DNA of 64,000 nt from Pseudomonadota bacterium (GCA_018902545.1 JAHIQM010000015.1:62001-126000), one strand, 5' to 3'. Shown: positions 1 to 9,598, counted from the stretch's first letter. A program made the numbers and translations. Notes: a model not told the origin generated them from the sequence alone.

Positions 1-286
1 GTTCAAAAGCCTTGGTTTCCTGGCCCTGCTGGGCGCTGACCAGGGCGATTCCGACCATGGACTTGTCCGACGAGGCGATGTCGTCGGCCTTCTGGTACAT
101 GGCCAGGGCCTGATTCAGGTCCCCGCGCTGCACGGCGATGGTCGCCAGCCCCAGGTAGGGGTCGGGATGAACGCCGTTGCTGCTGGCGGCTTTCTGGTAA
201 TAGCTCTCAGCCTTGTCCAGTTCACCCATAAAAAGATAACATTCGCCAAGTTCCTTGTTGATTTCATAATCCAGATGCGAACTCAT
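1..286 (-). CDS. TPR-repeat protein (N-terminal part, cut by window edge)
   Basis: The first about 95 residues read MSSHLDYEINKELGECYLF and continue through at least two tetratricopeptide-like helix pairs, with motifs such as GELDKAESYYQKA and GDLNQALAMYQKA. TPRs are protein-interaction scaffolds, so no enzymatic role can be read. There is no signal peptide, so it is probably cytoplasmic. A strong Shine-Dalgarno (AGGAGGAGG) sits just upstream of the ATG at 286-284. It is divergent from the flagellar operon, with 252 bp between the start codons. The C-terminus lies outside the window, so length and family cannot be judged. Confidence 0.7.
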   Translation of the reverse strand, partial: MSSHLDYEINKELGECYLFMGELDKAESYYQKAASSNGVHPDPYLGLATIAVQRGDLNQALAMYQKADDIASSDKSMVGIALVSAQQGQETKAFE

Positions 287-449
287 GGTTCCTCCTCCTT
301 GTCGGCAGATCTCGTGTACGTTGACTCTCTGCCAGCGACTTAGCAACTTCGATGCCACAGCGCGCATTGACTCATGAAATTCTCTCTCACCCTCCGCACT
401 ACCCTGCCAAGAACCTGATTTTAAATATCTTATCGGATTTTGCTCAATC

Positions 450-465
450 TGGAATGGTCATTGCA
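450..465 (+). promoter_or_regulatory. Sigma-54 (-24/-12) promoter for the flgB operon
   Basis: TGGAATGGTCATTGCA matches the RpoN consensus TGGCAC-N5-TTGC, with exactly 10 bases between the invariant GG (451-452) and GC (463-464). Transcription would start near 476, about 60 nt before flgB. Mid-class flagellar operons are commonly RpoN-dependent in polarly flagellated bacteria, which fits. The CAC part of the -24 box is degenerate (AAT). No activator site was identified. Confidence 0.65.
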
Positions 466-538
466 ATCCTGTCGTCGTCAGCATCCCGGCTCAGTCTCGT
501 ACAGAACAACAAACGCCGGTACGACAAGGGGTTATCGA

Positions 539-949
539 ATGAAAAGCATGTTTCCAGATCACATCGATCTGACGGCCAAGGTCATGGATTTCCAGCTTCA
601 GCGTCAAAACATCGTCAGCGCCAACCTGGCGAACATCAATACGCCCGGCTACAAGGCGCGCACCCTGGAGTTCGAAAAGGATCTGCAGGCCGCCCTCGGT
701 CTTTCCGAGGCCGGGGCAGTGGCCCGCACCCATCCTGACCATTTCCCCCTCGCCTTTTCCGGCGACCAGACCGAGGCCAGCGTAGCCCGTTCCCTGACGC
801 CCAGGGTCATCCAGGGCGTGGACAACGTGGACCTCGATGCGGAAATGGCGGCCATGGCTAAAAACAACCTGTTCTACAACACGCTTGCCACGATCATGCA
901 GAAAAATTTTTCCGGAATGAAGCAACTCATCGCTGACGGAGGCAAATAA
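539..949 (+). CDS. flgB: Flagellar basal-body rod protein FlgB
   Basis: This 136-residue protein starts MKSMFPDHIDLTAKVMDFQ and has the rod-protein signature RQNIVSANLANINTPGYKAR near residues 22-41, then a C-terminal helix typical of rod and hook proteins. FlgB forms the proximal rod with FlgC, FlgF and FlgG in the periplasm and is exported by the flagellar type III machine, so it has no cleavable signal. The ATG at 539 is preferred over an upstream in-frame start because AAGGGG precedes it and the length fits the family (about 130-140). Its stop overlaps the flgC start by one base. It is the first gene of flgBC-fliEFGHI. Confidence 0.96.
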   Translation: MKSMFPDHIDLTAKVMDFQLQRQNIVSANLANINTPGYKARTLEFEKDLQAALGLSEAGAVARTHPDHFPLAFSGDQTEASVARSLTPRVIQGVDNVDLDAEMAAMAKNNLFYNTLATIMQKNFSGMKQLIADGGK

Positions 950-1386
950 TGGACTTCATGACCGCCATCGATATCGGGGCGTCAGCGCTCAAGGCCGAAC
1001 GCACCCATTTGAACGTCATCTCCATGAATCTGGCCAACGCCAAGACGACCAGAACCGTGGATGGGGGCCCTTACCGCCGCAAGGAAGTCATCTTCAAGGA
1101 AACCGAAGTGCAGAGCCCCTTTTCCAAGGCCATGAACTCGGCCCTGGACCAGGAGGTCAAGGGAGTGCGGGTCGAATCCGTCCAGAACGACCGGCGCCCG
1201 CTCAAGCAGGTCTACGAGCCCGGCCATCCCGACGCCAACGAAGAGGGCTATGTCAGCTATCCGGACATCAACGTGGTGGAGGAGATGACCAACATGCTTC
1301 AGGCCATGCGCGCCTATGAGGCCAACGTCTCGACCATCACCACGTCCAAGAGCATGTATTCCAAGGCGCTTGAGATAGGCCGCTAG
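949..1386 (+). CDS. flgC: Flagellar basal-body rod protein FlgC
   Basis: This 145-residue proximal rod protein has the N-terminal rod motif with HLNVISMNLANAKTTRT (about 20-40), the FlgC-typical YPDINVVEEMTNML (about 101-114) and a C-terminal coiled-coil ending in TSKSMYSKALEIGR. It assembles with FlgB and FliE on the MS ring. It overlaps flgB by one nucleotide, indicating translational coupling. Its stop codon lies inside a 13-bp tandem repeat. Length and motifs are entirely normal for the family. Confidence 0.97.
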   Translation: MDFMTAIDIGASALKAERTHLNVISMNLANAKTTRTVDGGPYRRKEVIFKETEVQSPFSKAMNSALDQEVKGVRVESVQNDRRPLKQVYEPGHPDANEEGYVSYPDINVVEEMTNMLQAMRAYEANVSTITTSKSMYSKALEIGR

Positions 1387-1413
1387 GCCGGGCCGCTAGG
1401 CCGGGCCGCTAGG
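1378..1413 (+). repeat. 13-bp tandem repeat carrying TAG in all three frames
   Basis: GGCCGCTAGGCCG occurs at 1378-1390 and 1391-1403, with a partial third copy at 1404-1413. The first unit contains the flgC stop. Because the unit is 13 bp, the TAGs at 1384, 1397 and 1410 fall in three different frames. The units can also fold on themselves (GGCC). It lies between flgC and fliE. Confidence 0.85.
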
Positions 1414-1453
1414 ACGCTGTACTGAACATAAAAGACTGACAAGGAGACATTCC

Positions 1454-1777
1454 ATGGCGGTATCACCCTTGGCCATCAAGGCCTACTCTGCGGCAAGCGA
1501 GCTTTTGAACAATCCCAAAAGTCTCGACGGCAAAGGCAACTCCACCAAGGAAGCGACCCAATCCTTTGCCGCGACCATTGAAGAGTCGTTGTCCAAGGTC
1601 AACGAGATGCAGGCGGAAAAATCGCGCATGATCGAGGAATTCGCATCGGGTAAAAACCAGAACGTGCATGAACTCATGATCACTCTGCAGAAAACTGGAC
1701 TGGCCATGGACATGACCTCTGCGGTCCGCAACAAGGTCATGCAGGCATACCAGGAAATAATGCGCATCCAGTTCTAG
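1454..1777 (+). CDS. fliE: Flagellar hook-basal body complex protein FliE
   Basis: This 107-residue protein has the FliE C-terminal signature NVHELMITLQKTGLAMDMTSAVRNKVMQAYQEIMRIQF, which spans about residues 70-107 here, and a variable N-terminus. FliE is the adaptor between the MS ring (FliF) and the proximal rod and is an early type III export substrate. AAGGAGA lies a few bases before the ATG. Placement between flgC and fliF is the usual order. The preceding gap of 67 bp contains the small tandem repeat but no terminator. Confidence 0.95.
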   Translation: MAVSPLAIKAYSAASELLNNPKSLDGKGNSTKEATQSFAATIEESLSKVNEMQAEKSRMIEEFASGKNQNVHELMITLQKTGLAMDMTSAVRNKVMQAYQEIMRIQF

Positions 1778-1807
1778 TTCTGACTTCATTACACGCGAGG
1801 ATTCACC

Positions 1808-3421
1808 ATGCCCCCCTTTCTGCAAAACACTCTGGCCAAGGCCACGGACTTCTGGGTCGACAAATCACTGGCCCAGCGCATCCTCCTCGGAGGCCTGCTT
1901 TTTTCGCTCTTCATCGCGTTCTTCGGCATGATCTTCTGGATGAACAAGGTCGACTACCGTGTCCTCTACAGCCAACTCTACCAAGAAGACGCGTCCAGCG
2001 TGGTAAGCTACCTACAGAAAGAAAAAATACCCTACCAGATCACCGATTCCGGCGGCACTATCATGGTGCCATCGGACATGGTCTACGAAGCTCGGCTCAA
2101 ACTCGCGGGCGAGGGCTCCCTGCACGGACAGGGCATCGGCTTTGAACTTTTTGACGAAAACCAGATCGGGCAGACCAACTTCGTGCAGGGGATCAACTAC
2201 CAGCGCGCCTTGCAGGGCGAATTGTCCCGCACCATTTCCGAACTTTCCGAGGTCGAAAACGCCCGCGTGCACCTGGTCCTTCCCAGCAAGAGCCTCTTTG
2301 TCGAGGAGCAGGCCCCTCCCTCGGCAGCCATCATGCTCAAGCTCAAGGGCGGTCGCAACCTGAACGCGCAGCAGGTTCAGGCCATCATCAATCTTGTCTC
2401 CACCAGCGTCGAAGGCATGAGCACCGAACGCATCACCCTGGCCGACAGCCGAGGCAAAATCCTCTACCAGCCTAAATCGGAAACCGACTTGGCCGGTCTG
2501 AGCTCGACCCAGCTTGAATATCAGGCGAACATGCAGCGCAGCCTGGAGCAACGCATCGAACAGCTCCTTCTGCCCATTGTCGGACCCGGCCGGGTCATCG
2601 CCAGGGTCAATGCCGATCTGGACTTCAACCGCACCACCATCCGCAAGGAAATTTTCGATCCCAAATCCGCGGTGGTCAGAAGCGAGGTCAGAAACGAGGA
2701 AGAAAACAAAGGCAGCGCCAACGTCGATGGCGGCGCGCCCGACCCCAACTACCAGGGCGAAAATGACCGGTTGGCTTCCGGCACGGCTCAGGAAAGCATC
2801 CGCACCTCCTCCACCACCAACTTCGACATCAACAAGGAAGAGCAGCAGATCATTTCCCAGGTCGGGAGCATCAAGCGTTTGAGCGTTGCCGTTCTCGTCG
2901 ATGGCAAGTACACTCAGCAGCAGGACGGCACATACGCCTTCGAGCCGCTGAACGCGGAACAGATGGAGCAGATCCGGCAGCTCAGCCAGCGCGCCGTCGG
3001 CTTTGACGACACCCGCGGCGACGCCATCGAGGTCTCCTCGATTTCCTTCGGTGAACCTGTTGGTGCCGAACAGGCACCGCTGCTGGACGTTGCATCCCGC
3101 TACTTCCAGCTGCTTGGCAAGCCGCTCCTCAACACGCTCATCATCCTGTTGTTCCTGCTCTTCGTGGCCCGTCCCGTGGTCCTTGCCCTGATCCGCCCGA
3201 AGCTCGACAGGCCCACGGTGCGGACTTCGGAGGAACTCGGCGCGGCGCAGGAGCTCATGGCCCTCACCGAAGGCCTGACCGACGAGGACATGGCCGCCGT
3301 GGACGCGGTCAAACGCATCGAAAACGCCAAGCATCTCGCGCAGCAGCTTGTCGAACAGAACTTGGATCAGGCTGTCATGATCATGCGCCAGTGGATGACT
3401 CAGGGACAGGGAGAAGCATAA
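1808..3421 (+). CDS. fliF: Flagellar MS-ring protein FliF
   Basis: This 537-residue inner-membrane ring protein has its first membrane helix at about 24-46 (ILLGGLLFSLFIAFFGMIFW). YscJ/FliF ring-building motifs follow, with LFDENQIGQTNFVQGINYQRALQGELSRTI split over about 113-142. A periplasmic linker rich in charged and Asn residues comes next, and a second membrane helix lies at about 434-456 (LLNTLIILLFLLFVARPVV). The cytoplasmic tail (MIMRQWMTQ) is the FliG-binding segment. GAGG precedes the ATG. The stop abuts the GTG start of fliG, consistent with coupled translation of ring and switch proteins. Confidence 0.97.
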   Translation: MPPFLQNTLAKATDFWVDKSLAQRILLGGLLFSLFIAFFGMIFWMNKVDYRVLYSQLYQEDASSVVSYLQKEKIPYQITDSGGTIMVPSDMVYEARLKLAGEGSLHGQGIGFELFDENQIGQTNFVQGINYQRALQGELSRTISELSEVENARVHLVLPSKSLFVEEQAPPSAAIMLKLKGGRNLNAQQVQAIINLVSTSVEGMSTERITLADSRGKILYQPKSETDLAGLSSTQLEYQANMQRSLEQRIEQLLLPIVGPGRVIARVNADLDFNRTTIRKEIFDPKSAVVRSEVRNEEENKGSANVDGGAPDPNYQGENDRLASGTAQESIRTSSTTNFDINKEEQQIISQVGSIKRLSVAVLVDGKYTQQQDGTYAFEPLNAEQMEQIRQLSQRAVGFDDTRGDAIEVSSISFGEPVGAEQAPLLDVASRYFQLLGKPLLNTLIILLFLLFVARPVVLALIRPKLDRPTVRTSEELGAAQELMALTEGLTDEDMAAVDAVKRIENAKHLAQQLVEQNLDQAVMIMRQWMTQGQGEA

Positions 3422-4429
3422 GTGGCAGCTAACGCGAAACTGACCGGTCCGCAGAAAACGGCCATTCTCATACTGGCCCTTGGAGACGCTTTTGCCTCCG
3501 AGGTCTTCAAAAAATTCGAACGTACCGAGATCACCGCCGTTTCGAAAGCCATGGCCAAGCTCGACACTGTCACCAAAGAACAGGCCGAGGAAGTCTTGCG
3601 GGAATTCAATCAGGCCATGACCATCGGCAAGGAGATGCTCTACGGCGGTCCTGAACAGGTCCGTAAGATGATCTCTTCCAACCTGGATTCCGATACTGCC
3701 CGCTACATCCTGGACGAACTCAATTTTGACTCCGGACCCGTGCCGTTCAAGGAACTGGGCAATGTCAGCCCCAAGATCCTGGCCCAGATCCTGCGCAATG
3801 AGCATCCCCAGACCCTGGCGCTCATTCTGGGCCACCTTCCGCCTGAAAGCGCGGGTAACCTCCTGCAGAACATGGCCCCCGGCGTGCGGGCCGAAGTCCT
3901 CATCCGCCTGGCCAAGCTGGAAGCCGTGGCCGAGGAGATGCTCGTTGAGGTAGACCGCGTGCTGCAAAGCCAGCTCATCGCCATCGGCGGCAAGGAAGGC
4001 CGCAAGGTCGGCGGCGTCAATTCCGTGGCGGAAATACTCAACGCCATCGACCGGGCCACGGAAGAGGAGATCATGGCCGACATCGAGGAAGAAAGCGCGC
4101 AGCTGGCCGAAGAGATCAAGCAGCTCATGTTCGTCTTCGAGGACATCATAAAGATCGACGATCGCGGCATCCGCGAAGTTTTGAAAGAGATCAGCAACGA
4201 GGACCTGACCATGTCGCTCAAAACCGCGCCGGAAGAGTTGCGCGAGAAGTTCTTCAAGAACCTGTCCGAACGCGCCGGCAACATGATCCGCGAAGATCTC
4301 GAAATCATGGGTCCGGTCAAGCTTTCCGAGGTCGAGGGCGCACAGCAGAACATCGTCAAGCAGGTGCGCCGCCTGGAAGCCGAAGGACGCATCGTCATCG
4401 CCGGCAGCGGAGGCGAAGTCCTTGTCTAG
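3422..4429 (+). CDS. fliG: Flagellar motor switch protein FliG
   Basis: This 335-residue switch protein has N-terminal LTGPQKTAILILALGD, the EHPQ motif (NEHPQTLALILGHL) in the middle domain, and a C-terminal torque domain with alternating charged residues (DIIKIDDRGIREVLKEI; EELREKFFKNLSERA) that contact the stator. It couples the FliF ring to the C-ring and senses CheY-P through FliM. The start is GTG directly after the fliF TAA; GGGAGAAG upstream supports it. It overlaps fliH by 8 nt. Length equals the family norm. Confidence 0.97.
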   Translation: MAANAKLTGPQKTAILILALGDAFASEVFKKFERTEITAVSKAMAKLDTVTKEQAEEVLREFNQAMTIGKEMLYGGPEQVRKMISSNLDSDTARYILDELNFDSGPVPFKELGNVSPKILAQILRNEHPQTLALILGHLPPESAGNLLQNMAPGVRAEVLIRLAKLEAVAEEMLVEVDRVLQSQLIAIGGKEGRKVGGVNSVAEILNAIDRATEEEIMADIEEESAQLAEEIKQLMFVFEDIIKIDDRGIREVLKEISNEDLTMSLKTAPEELREKFFKNLSERAGNMIREDLEIMGPVKLSEVEGAQQNIVKQVRRLEAEGRIVIAGSGGEVLV

Positions 4430-5120
4430 CACCCCGACCTGCCCCGCGAGGGTCATTTACGGCTTGCACAGCCGTGAGGGCGCCGGCCTCAACCGTCCGC
4501 CCTCCATGATCTGGAACAACGAGACCGAGGATCACTATATGGAACAGGTGCGCCAGCGCGCTCAGCAGATGGCCAAGGAGATTCTGGCCCAGGCCCTGGC
4601 CGAGGCCGAAGGAATCAGGGCCGGTGCCCGCGCCGAAGGCTTCGCCGCCGGTCAGCATGAGGCAGACGCCCTGGTTCAGGCGGAAAAGGCCAAAGTCGGT
4701 GCTTTTCTCGGCACCCTTCAGACCGCCATTGTGGCTGAAAAAGACCGCGTCTACGTCGAGCACAAACAATGTCTTTTTCGGATATTGCGCCTGGCTTTCG
4801 AGAAAACCCTGGGTGTCATGCTTGACGAACAGCGCGAGCAGGTTCTGACCACCCTCTTCGAGGAAGCCGTCTCGCAACTGCAGGCAAACACCTGCATCAC
4901 CGTGCATGTCTGCCAGGCGGATCTGGCTCTGGCGACTACTCTTGCTGGCCAAAGCAGGGAGAGACGCTCCGATCTGCCCGAGGTTCGCATTCGCGTCAGT
5001 GATAACCTTGAGCCGGGCGGCGTACGCATCGAAAGCGGAGACGGTTTGGTGGACAATTCCGTTGCCGCCCGGTTCGAGCAGGTCCGCGCCATTCTGGACG
5101 GATACGTGGAAAATTCATGA
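4422..5120 (+). CDS. fliH: Flagellar assembly protein FliH (TTG start)
   Basis: The 232-residue product has a long Ala/Glu/Gln-rich helix (QRAQQMAKEILAQALAEAEG; AEGFAAGQHEAD), typical of the FliH/YscL stator, and a C-terminal domain ending in SVAARFEQVRAILDGYVENS. FliH binds FliI and links the export ATPase to the C-ring. The chosen start is TTG at 4422, inside the end of fliG, because GGAGG (4409-4413) lies 8 nt upstream; the next in-frame ATG (4506) lacks such a site. The stop overlaps fliI by 4 nt. Assignment rests on composition and operon position. Confidence 0.88.
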   Translation: MSSTPTCPARVIYGLHSREGAGLNRPPSMIWNNETEDHYMEQVRQRAQQMAKEILAQALAEAEGIRAGARAEGFAAGQHEADALVQAEKAKVGAFLGTLQTAIVAEKDRVYVEHKQCLFRILRLAFEKTLGVMLDEQREQVLTTLFEEAVSQLQANTCITVHVCQADLALATTLAGQSRERRSDLPEVRIRVSDNLEPGGVRIESGDGLVDNSVAARFEQVRAILDGYVENS

Positions 5121-6463
5121 CCGCAGACCTGGACGGCACCCTGCAGCTGCTTTCCGGCCTGCAACCGGCCCAGGCCTACGGCAAGGTGACCAAAGTCATC
5201 GGACTGGTGGCCGAAGGCAGGGGCATAAAAGCCCCCCTGGGCTCGATCTGTCAGCTCCTGCCCGACGACACTGGCAGACAGCTCATCAACGCCGAGGTGG
5301 TCGGCTTCCGCGACGACGTCATGCTGCTCATGCCCTACGGGGAAATGCGAGGCATCCGTCCCGGCAGTCTGATCCGCAACACCAGCACCCCACCCCTTTT
5401 CCCGGTCGGGCATCGCTACCTCGGGCACGCCGTGGACGCCTTCGGGCAGTCCCTGGACCCGGCGAAGACCATTTTTCCGGCGCGCTACAACCCCTTGCAC
5501 GCCGATCCTCCCAACCCGCTGACCAGACCGCGCATCAATGCGCCCCTTGACGTGGGCGTGCGCGCCATCAACGGCCTGCTGACCCTGGGCAAGGGTCAGC
5601 GCATCGGCATTATGGCCGGATCGGGCGTGGGCAAGAGCACGCTCATGGGCATGTTCGCCCGCTACACTTCGGCCGAGGTCAACGTCATTGGGCTTATCGG
5701 CGAGCGTGGCCGCGAAGTTTTGGATTTTATCGAAAAGGATTTGGGGCCCGAGGGACTGGCCAAGTCGGTGCTCATCGTGGCCACCTCGGACCAGGGCCCA
5801 CTGGTACGCATGCGTGCGGCCTACGCAGCCACGGCCATGGCGGAGTTCTTCCGTGACGAGGGCAAGGACGTGCTCTTGATGATGGACTCCGTGACCCGCT
5901 TTGCCATGGCGGCCCGGGAGGTCGGCCTGGCCGCCGGTGAGCCTCCGACAACCAGGGGCTACACGCCCACGGTCTTCTCCCATCTGCCCCGACTGCTCGA
6001 ACGCGCCGGGCGGTCTTCCAAGGGAAGCATCACAGGCATCTACACCGTGCTGGTGGAAGGCGACGACTTCAACGAACCTGTGGCCGACGCGGTGCGGTCC
6101 ATCCTTGACGGGCATATCGTACTGACCAGGGAGCTGGCCGACCAGGGCCACTACCCTTCCATCGATGTGCTGAAAAGCGTCAGCCGTCTGGCGTCGGATG
6201 TCGCTCCCGCAGCCGTGGTCGCGGCGGGCCGGGATCTGGTCCGCATGATGGCCACCTTTCAGCGCGTGGAAGACATGGTCAACATCGGGGCCTACGCTCC
6301 CGGCTCCAACGCCGAGATCGACCACGCCCTGAGCATGATCCACCCCATCCGGTCCTACCTGCAGCAAAACATCGACGAGCGCTCGAACCTGGATCAGGCT
6401 TTCGAAGCCTTGCACGCTCTCACCGGCGGCAACCTGCCAAAATCCGTCAAACCAAGAACCTAA
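5117..6463 (+). CDS. fliI: Flagellum-specific export ATPase FliI
   Basis: This 448-residue F1-beta-like ATPase has Walker A GSGVGKSTLMG (about 174-184), Walker B VLLMMDSVTRFAMA, the signature PTTRGYTPTVFSHLPRLLERAG, and the arginine-finger region SRLASDV. It hydrolyses ATP to unfold and feed rod, hook and filament subunits to the export gate. The ATG overlaps the fliH stop (ATGA). It is the last gene of the operon here: its 3' end runs 4 nt into the convergent ATPase gene, so no fliJ follows, unlike many flagellar operons. Confidence 0.97.
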   Translation: MTADLDGTLQLLSGLQPAQAYGKVTKVIGLVAEGRGIKAPLGSICQLLPDDTGRQLINAEVVGFRDDVMLLMPYGEMRGIRPGSLIRNTSTPPLFPVGHRYLGHAVDAFGQSLDPAKTIFPARYNPLHADPPNPLTRPRINAPLDVGVRAINGLLTLGKGQRIGIMAGSGVGKSTLMGMFARYTSAEVNVIGLIGERGREVLDFIEKDLGPEGLAKSVLIVATSDQGPLVRMRAAYAATAMAEFFRDEGKDVLLMMDSVTRFAMAAREVGLAAGEPPTTRGYTPTVFSHLPRLLERAGRSSKGSITGIYTVLVEGDDFNEPVADAVRSILDGHIVLTRELADQGHYPSIDVLKSVSRLASDVAPAAVVAAGRDLVRMMATFQRVEDMVNIGAYAPGSNAEIDHALSMIHPIRSYLQQNIDERSNLDQAFEALHALTGGNLPKSVKPRT

Positions 6464-8244
6464 TCCGCCGAGCCACCGGCCACGCGCAACACCTCCTCGA
6501 TGGTCGTCACGCCCTCCACAACCCGTCCCATGCCGTCGTCAAACAGGGAGCGCACGCCTTTTTTGCGCACCATCTCGCGCAGATCGCCAAGGTCGATGTT
6601 TTTGCGGATCGCATCCTTGACCTCCGTGTCGTAGGGCAGGATCTCAAAAATGCCGGTGCGCCCGTAATACCCGGTCTGGCGGCAGTGGTCGCAGCCGCGC
6701 CCCCGCCACAGGGACTGCCCTGGGCTGATGTAGCTTTCCAGCCCCAGGGCCTTTATATCCTCATAGTCGGGCTTGTACTGCGCCTTGCAGTGCGGGCAGA
6801 TGTTTCGCACCAGCCGCTGGGCGATGCAACCGATGACGGCGGCGTTGATGAGGTAGGCGTCAAGACCAAGGTCAAGGAGCCGCGTCAGGGCGGAGCTTGC
6901 GTCGTTGGTGTGCAGGGTCGAAAAGACGATGTGCCCGGTCAGGGCCGACTGCACGGCCTGTTCGGCGGTCTCAAGGTCGCGCATCTCACCGATCATGATG
7001 ATATCCGGGTCCTGGCGCAGGATGTGGCGCAGCATCTGTCCGAAGGTCACCCCGATCTTGGACTGCACGCCGATCTGGTTGAAATCGTCGACCACCATTT
7101 CTATGGGATCTTCGAGGGTCACGACGTTGACCTGCGGGTTGGCCAGCAGCTTCAGGGTCGAGTACAGCGTGGTCGATTTGCCGCTGCCCGTGGGCCCAGT
7201 GACCAGGATGAGCCCATAGGTCTTGCTCAGAAACCTGCTGTAGATTTCGTGCTGTTCCGCCCGCATACCCAGCTCTTCGAGGTTCTTGATGGTGCTGTCG
7301 CTGGACAAAAGCCGCAAGACCATCTTCTCGCCAAAGGCCACCGGGATGGTCGAGACACGCACGTCCGTCGGTACACTGGCCAGCACGAGCTGGACGCGGC
7401 CGTCCTGAGGTCTGCGTTTCTCGGAGATGTCGAGTCTGCTCATGCCCTTTAAACGGTTGATCATGGCCAGGTGCACGGTCATGGGCAGCCGGTGCAGATC
7501 GTGGAGGATGCCGTCGATGCGGAAACGGACCAGCGCGAAGTCCCGCTTGGGTTCGATGTGGATATCGCTGGCCCGCTCACGCAGCGCGGAGCGCAACAGA
7601 TAGTCCACAGCCTTGATGATATGCCGCTGGGATTCGGGATCGGACTTCTCCGCGACCTTGACCCGTGCTTCGAGATTCCCGATTTCGCTTGAATCCATGA
7701 ACTCGATCTGCGCGGCCTGGATGGCGGTGCGGAACTGATAGTAGTCATCGATCAGGCGGTGTATGTCTTGTCTGGTGCTCAAAAACACCTTGTACGGCAG
7801 GTCGCTGACGCGTTCCATATCCTGCCACAGTTCCGGCCTGAAGGGATTGAACACCGCCAGTTCCAGTTCGCCGTCCCGGATCATGATCGGGACCAGGGTG
7901 TTCATACGCGCAAAGCTTTCTGAAATGGTCTTCGTCGTCACCTCTAAGTCCAGATCGAAGGGGTCCACGCGCCTGAACTCCAAGCCCTCATGCCGGGCCA
8001 CGGCCTTAAGGATCACGTCTTCGGTGATGCGCGACTCCGGTTGTCCGGCTTCCCTTGGCGGCCTGCGGATGTTGAAGCGGAGCAGGTCATCGAGGCCGTC
8101 AGGGCCTTCGGTGTCGACCCCATTTTTGACCGCGTGGTCCATGATGATTCTTGCCTGTGATTCGCTGATCTCGTCTGCGCTGGTCAGAATCTGCAGCAGG
8201 TACTTCAGGGAATAGACAATGCGCTTGGTGTTTAAACTATCCAT
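6460..8244 (-). CDS. GspE/PilB-family secretion or pilus ATPase
   Basis: The 594-residue product has an N-terminal MshEN-like region, then a hexameric ATPase core: Walker [10 protein letters not shown] (350-358), Asp-box [15 protein letters not shown], His-box region [13 protein letters not shown], and a zinc-type tetracysteine split as NICPHCKAQ and GCDHCRQTG near the C-terminus. Such ATPases power type II secretion or type IV pilus assembly. GspE and PilB cannot be separated by motif, and no partner pilin or platform gene lies nearby. The start at 8244 is chosen because the upstream frame only shadows the adenylyltransferase gene, with which it overlaps by 8 nt. Confidence 0.88.
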   Translation of the reverse strand: MDSLNTKRIVYSLKYLLQILTSADEISESQARIIMDHAVKNGVDTEGPDGLDDLLRFNIRRPPREAGQPESRITEDVILKAVARHEGLEFRRVDPFDLDLEVTTKTISESFARMNTLVPIMIRDGELELAVFNPFRPELWQDMERVSDLPYKVFLSTRQDIHRLIDDYYQFRTAIQAAQIEFMDSSEIGNLEARVKVAEKSDPESQRHIIKAVDYLLRSALRERASDIHIEPKRDFALVRFRIDGILHDLHRLPMTVHLAMINRLKGMSRLDISEKRRPQDGRVQLVLASVPTDVRVSTIPVAFGEKMVLRLLSSDSTIKNLEELGMRAEQHEIYSRFLSKTYGLILVTGPTGSGKSTTLYSTLKLLANPQVNVVTLEDPIEMVVDDFNQIGVQSKIGVTFGQMLRHILRQDPDIIMIGEMRDLETAEQAVQSALTGHIVFSTLHTNDASSALTRLLDLGLDAYLINAAVIGCIAQRLVRNICPHCKAQYKPDYEDIKALGLESYISPGQSLWRGRGCDHCRQTGYYGRTGIFEILPYDTEVKDAIRKNIDLGDLREMVRKKGVRSLFDDGMGRVVEGVTTIEEVLRVAGGSAD

Positions 8245-8722
8245 TGTCCTGTCTCCTGTGCATGTCCACGATGCGGTCCACCGTCGCCGTGGTCGAATGC
8301 CCCGCCAGCAACGGAATGGAACTGACCGTTCCCCCCGCTCCCTCCACGACATCCCGGCCCACAATCCGCTCCACGCTCCAATCCCCGCCCTTGACCAGCA
8401 CGTCGGGACGCACTTTCTGGATCAACTCAAGGGGAGTGTCCTCGTCGAAAATCACGACATAATCCACGCATTGCAGGGCCGCCAGGACGCGCGCGCGGCT
8501 CGCCTGGTCGTTGACCGGCCGCAGCGGGCCTTTTAAGCGACGCACCGAGGCGTCGCTGTTGAGGCCTACGACGAGGCTCCCCCCCATGCTTCTGGCCCGC
8601 TCCAGGTAGTCCGCATGGCCAGGGTGGATTATGTCGAAGCAGCCGTTTGTAAAGACCAGCTTGCCGCCGTCGGCGGGCCTTTTGATTTGTTCTGCGGTAG
8701 TGATTTTTTGTGCGGTATTCAT
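8237..8722 (-). CDS. rfaE2: D-glycero-beta-D-manno-heptose 1-phosphate adenylyltransferase
   Basis: This 161-residue nucleotidyltransferase has the cytidylyltransferase-like motif [20 protein letters not shown] (about 24-43; GxFDxxHxGH) and the late motif of this class. It adenylates heptose 1-phosphate to ADP-D,D-heptose for LPS core. It corresponds to the C-terminal half of bifunctional HldE; the kinase half is a separate gene in this window (15236-16234). It overlaps the downstream ATPase gene by 8 nt, suggesting co-transcription without an obvious functional link. Confidence 0.9.
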   Translation of the reverse strand: MNTAQKITTAEQIKRPADGGKLVFTNGCFDIIHPGHADYLERARSMGGSLVVGLNSDASVRRLKGPLRPVNDQASRARVLAALQCVDYVVIFDEDTPLELIQKVRPDVLVKGGDWSVERIVGRDVVEGAGGTVSSIPLLAGHSTTATVDRIVDMHRRQDNG

Positions 8723-8791
8723 GGATTCTTGGGGGTTTGACGTAAGCTGGGTGGTGCCGTAAATGTCGCGAAAATCCTTACGGGAAGTGCA

Positions 8792-9562
8792 ATGTCCAAA
8801 AGCTGGCTCAAATCAAAACATGATTCTTTTGTACGCGACGTGCTGCGCGACTTCTGCCAGATTGCCAGCGCCTTGGAAAACCATTTTTCCGACTATGACG
8901 CAACCGGGTCGGTAAGCTTTCATTTTTTTGACGACATGCTCGGGCGGCAAAACAGCAAGGGCCTGCTCTGGCGTTTGAAGGACACCGCGCACCTGCTTTT
9001 CCGCAACGAAGAGCGCACGTCGTATGCTGTCTTTGGCGAATACCTTGACTGGGCCTTGGGCTACATCTTTCACGAGTGCATCAAGCTCAAGGAAGACGCA
9101 TACCAGCAGATGAACTACAAGCCCCGCTTCAAGCACCTGCAGCAGGGCGTCGGTCTGACCCCGGAAGAGCTGCACATCGGCACCGAACTGTACGCGGTCA
9201 TCAGACAGACTTCCGAGAGCATCGAGCGCGAAGTGCGCCGCATCCGCTTTATCATCTTTCACTGCAAGCGCCTGTTCATCCTATATCTTCCCCTCCATCA
9301 TGAAAACCCCCTCCTGGCTCGTTTTCTGTACGCGCAAAGCGATCTCGTTCACGGTGTTTTCAAGGGTTATGTGGATGAACTCACTCACGCCATATACACA
9401 GAGGGCGTGCACCGCATGTACGCCCTGGCCGCGCAGTCTTTTGAGGAAGGCGGATGGCTCGACGAGGCAGCCAAGGCCAGACGGCTTGAAGAGAGCTCGA
9501 TCCAACAAAAAAAACTTGATATCAGTGCCGATGTTGCTAAATTTTCCAACCAAGAACTCTAG
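8792..9562 (+). CDS. Conserved-looking protein of unknown function (256 aa)
   Basis: I do not recognise a family. The 256-residue product is helical, rich in aromatic and charged residues ([40 protein letters not shown]), has no signal peptide or long membrane helix, and ends in a charged helical tail. Codon use is like its neighbours and it starts with ATG after a GGGAAG stretch. It lies 36 bp upstream of a lipoprotein gene and the two probably form one transcript leading into coaBC. Function unknown. Confidence 0.7.
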   Translation: MSKSWLKSKHDSFVRDVLRDFCQIASALENHFSDYDATGSVSFHFFDDMLGRQNSKGLLWRLKDTAHLLFRNEERTSYAVFGEYLDWALGYIFHECIKLKEDAYQQMNYKPRFKHLQQGVGLTPEELHIGTELYAVIRQTSESIEREVRRIRFIIFHCKRLFILYLPLHHENPLLARFLYAQSDLVHGVFKGYVDELTHAIYTEGVHRMYALAAQSFEEGGWLDEAAKARRLEESSIQQKKLDISADVAKFSNQEL

Positions 9563-9598
9563 TTGCAACAATTTTAACGTTCTTAAAGGACCAAACCC

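Noticed and set aside
2012..4456. Long antisense open frame (814 codons) opposite fliF-fliG
   Set aside because: It mirrors the third-codon GC bias of the real genes, with His/Gly/Asp-rich low-complexity translation and no domains. fliF and fliG are unambiguous.
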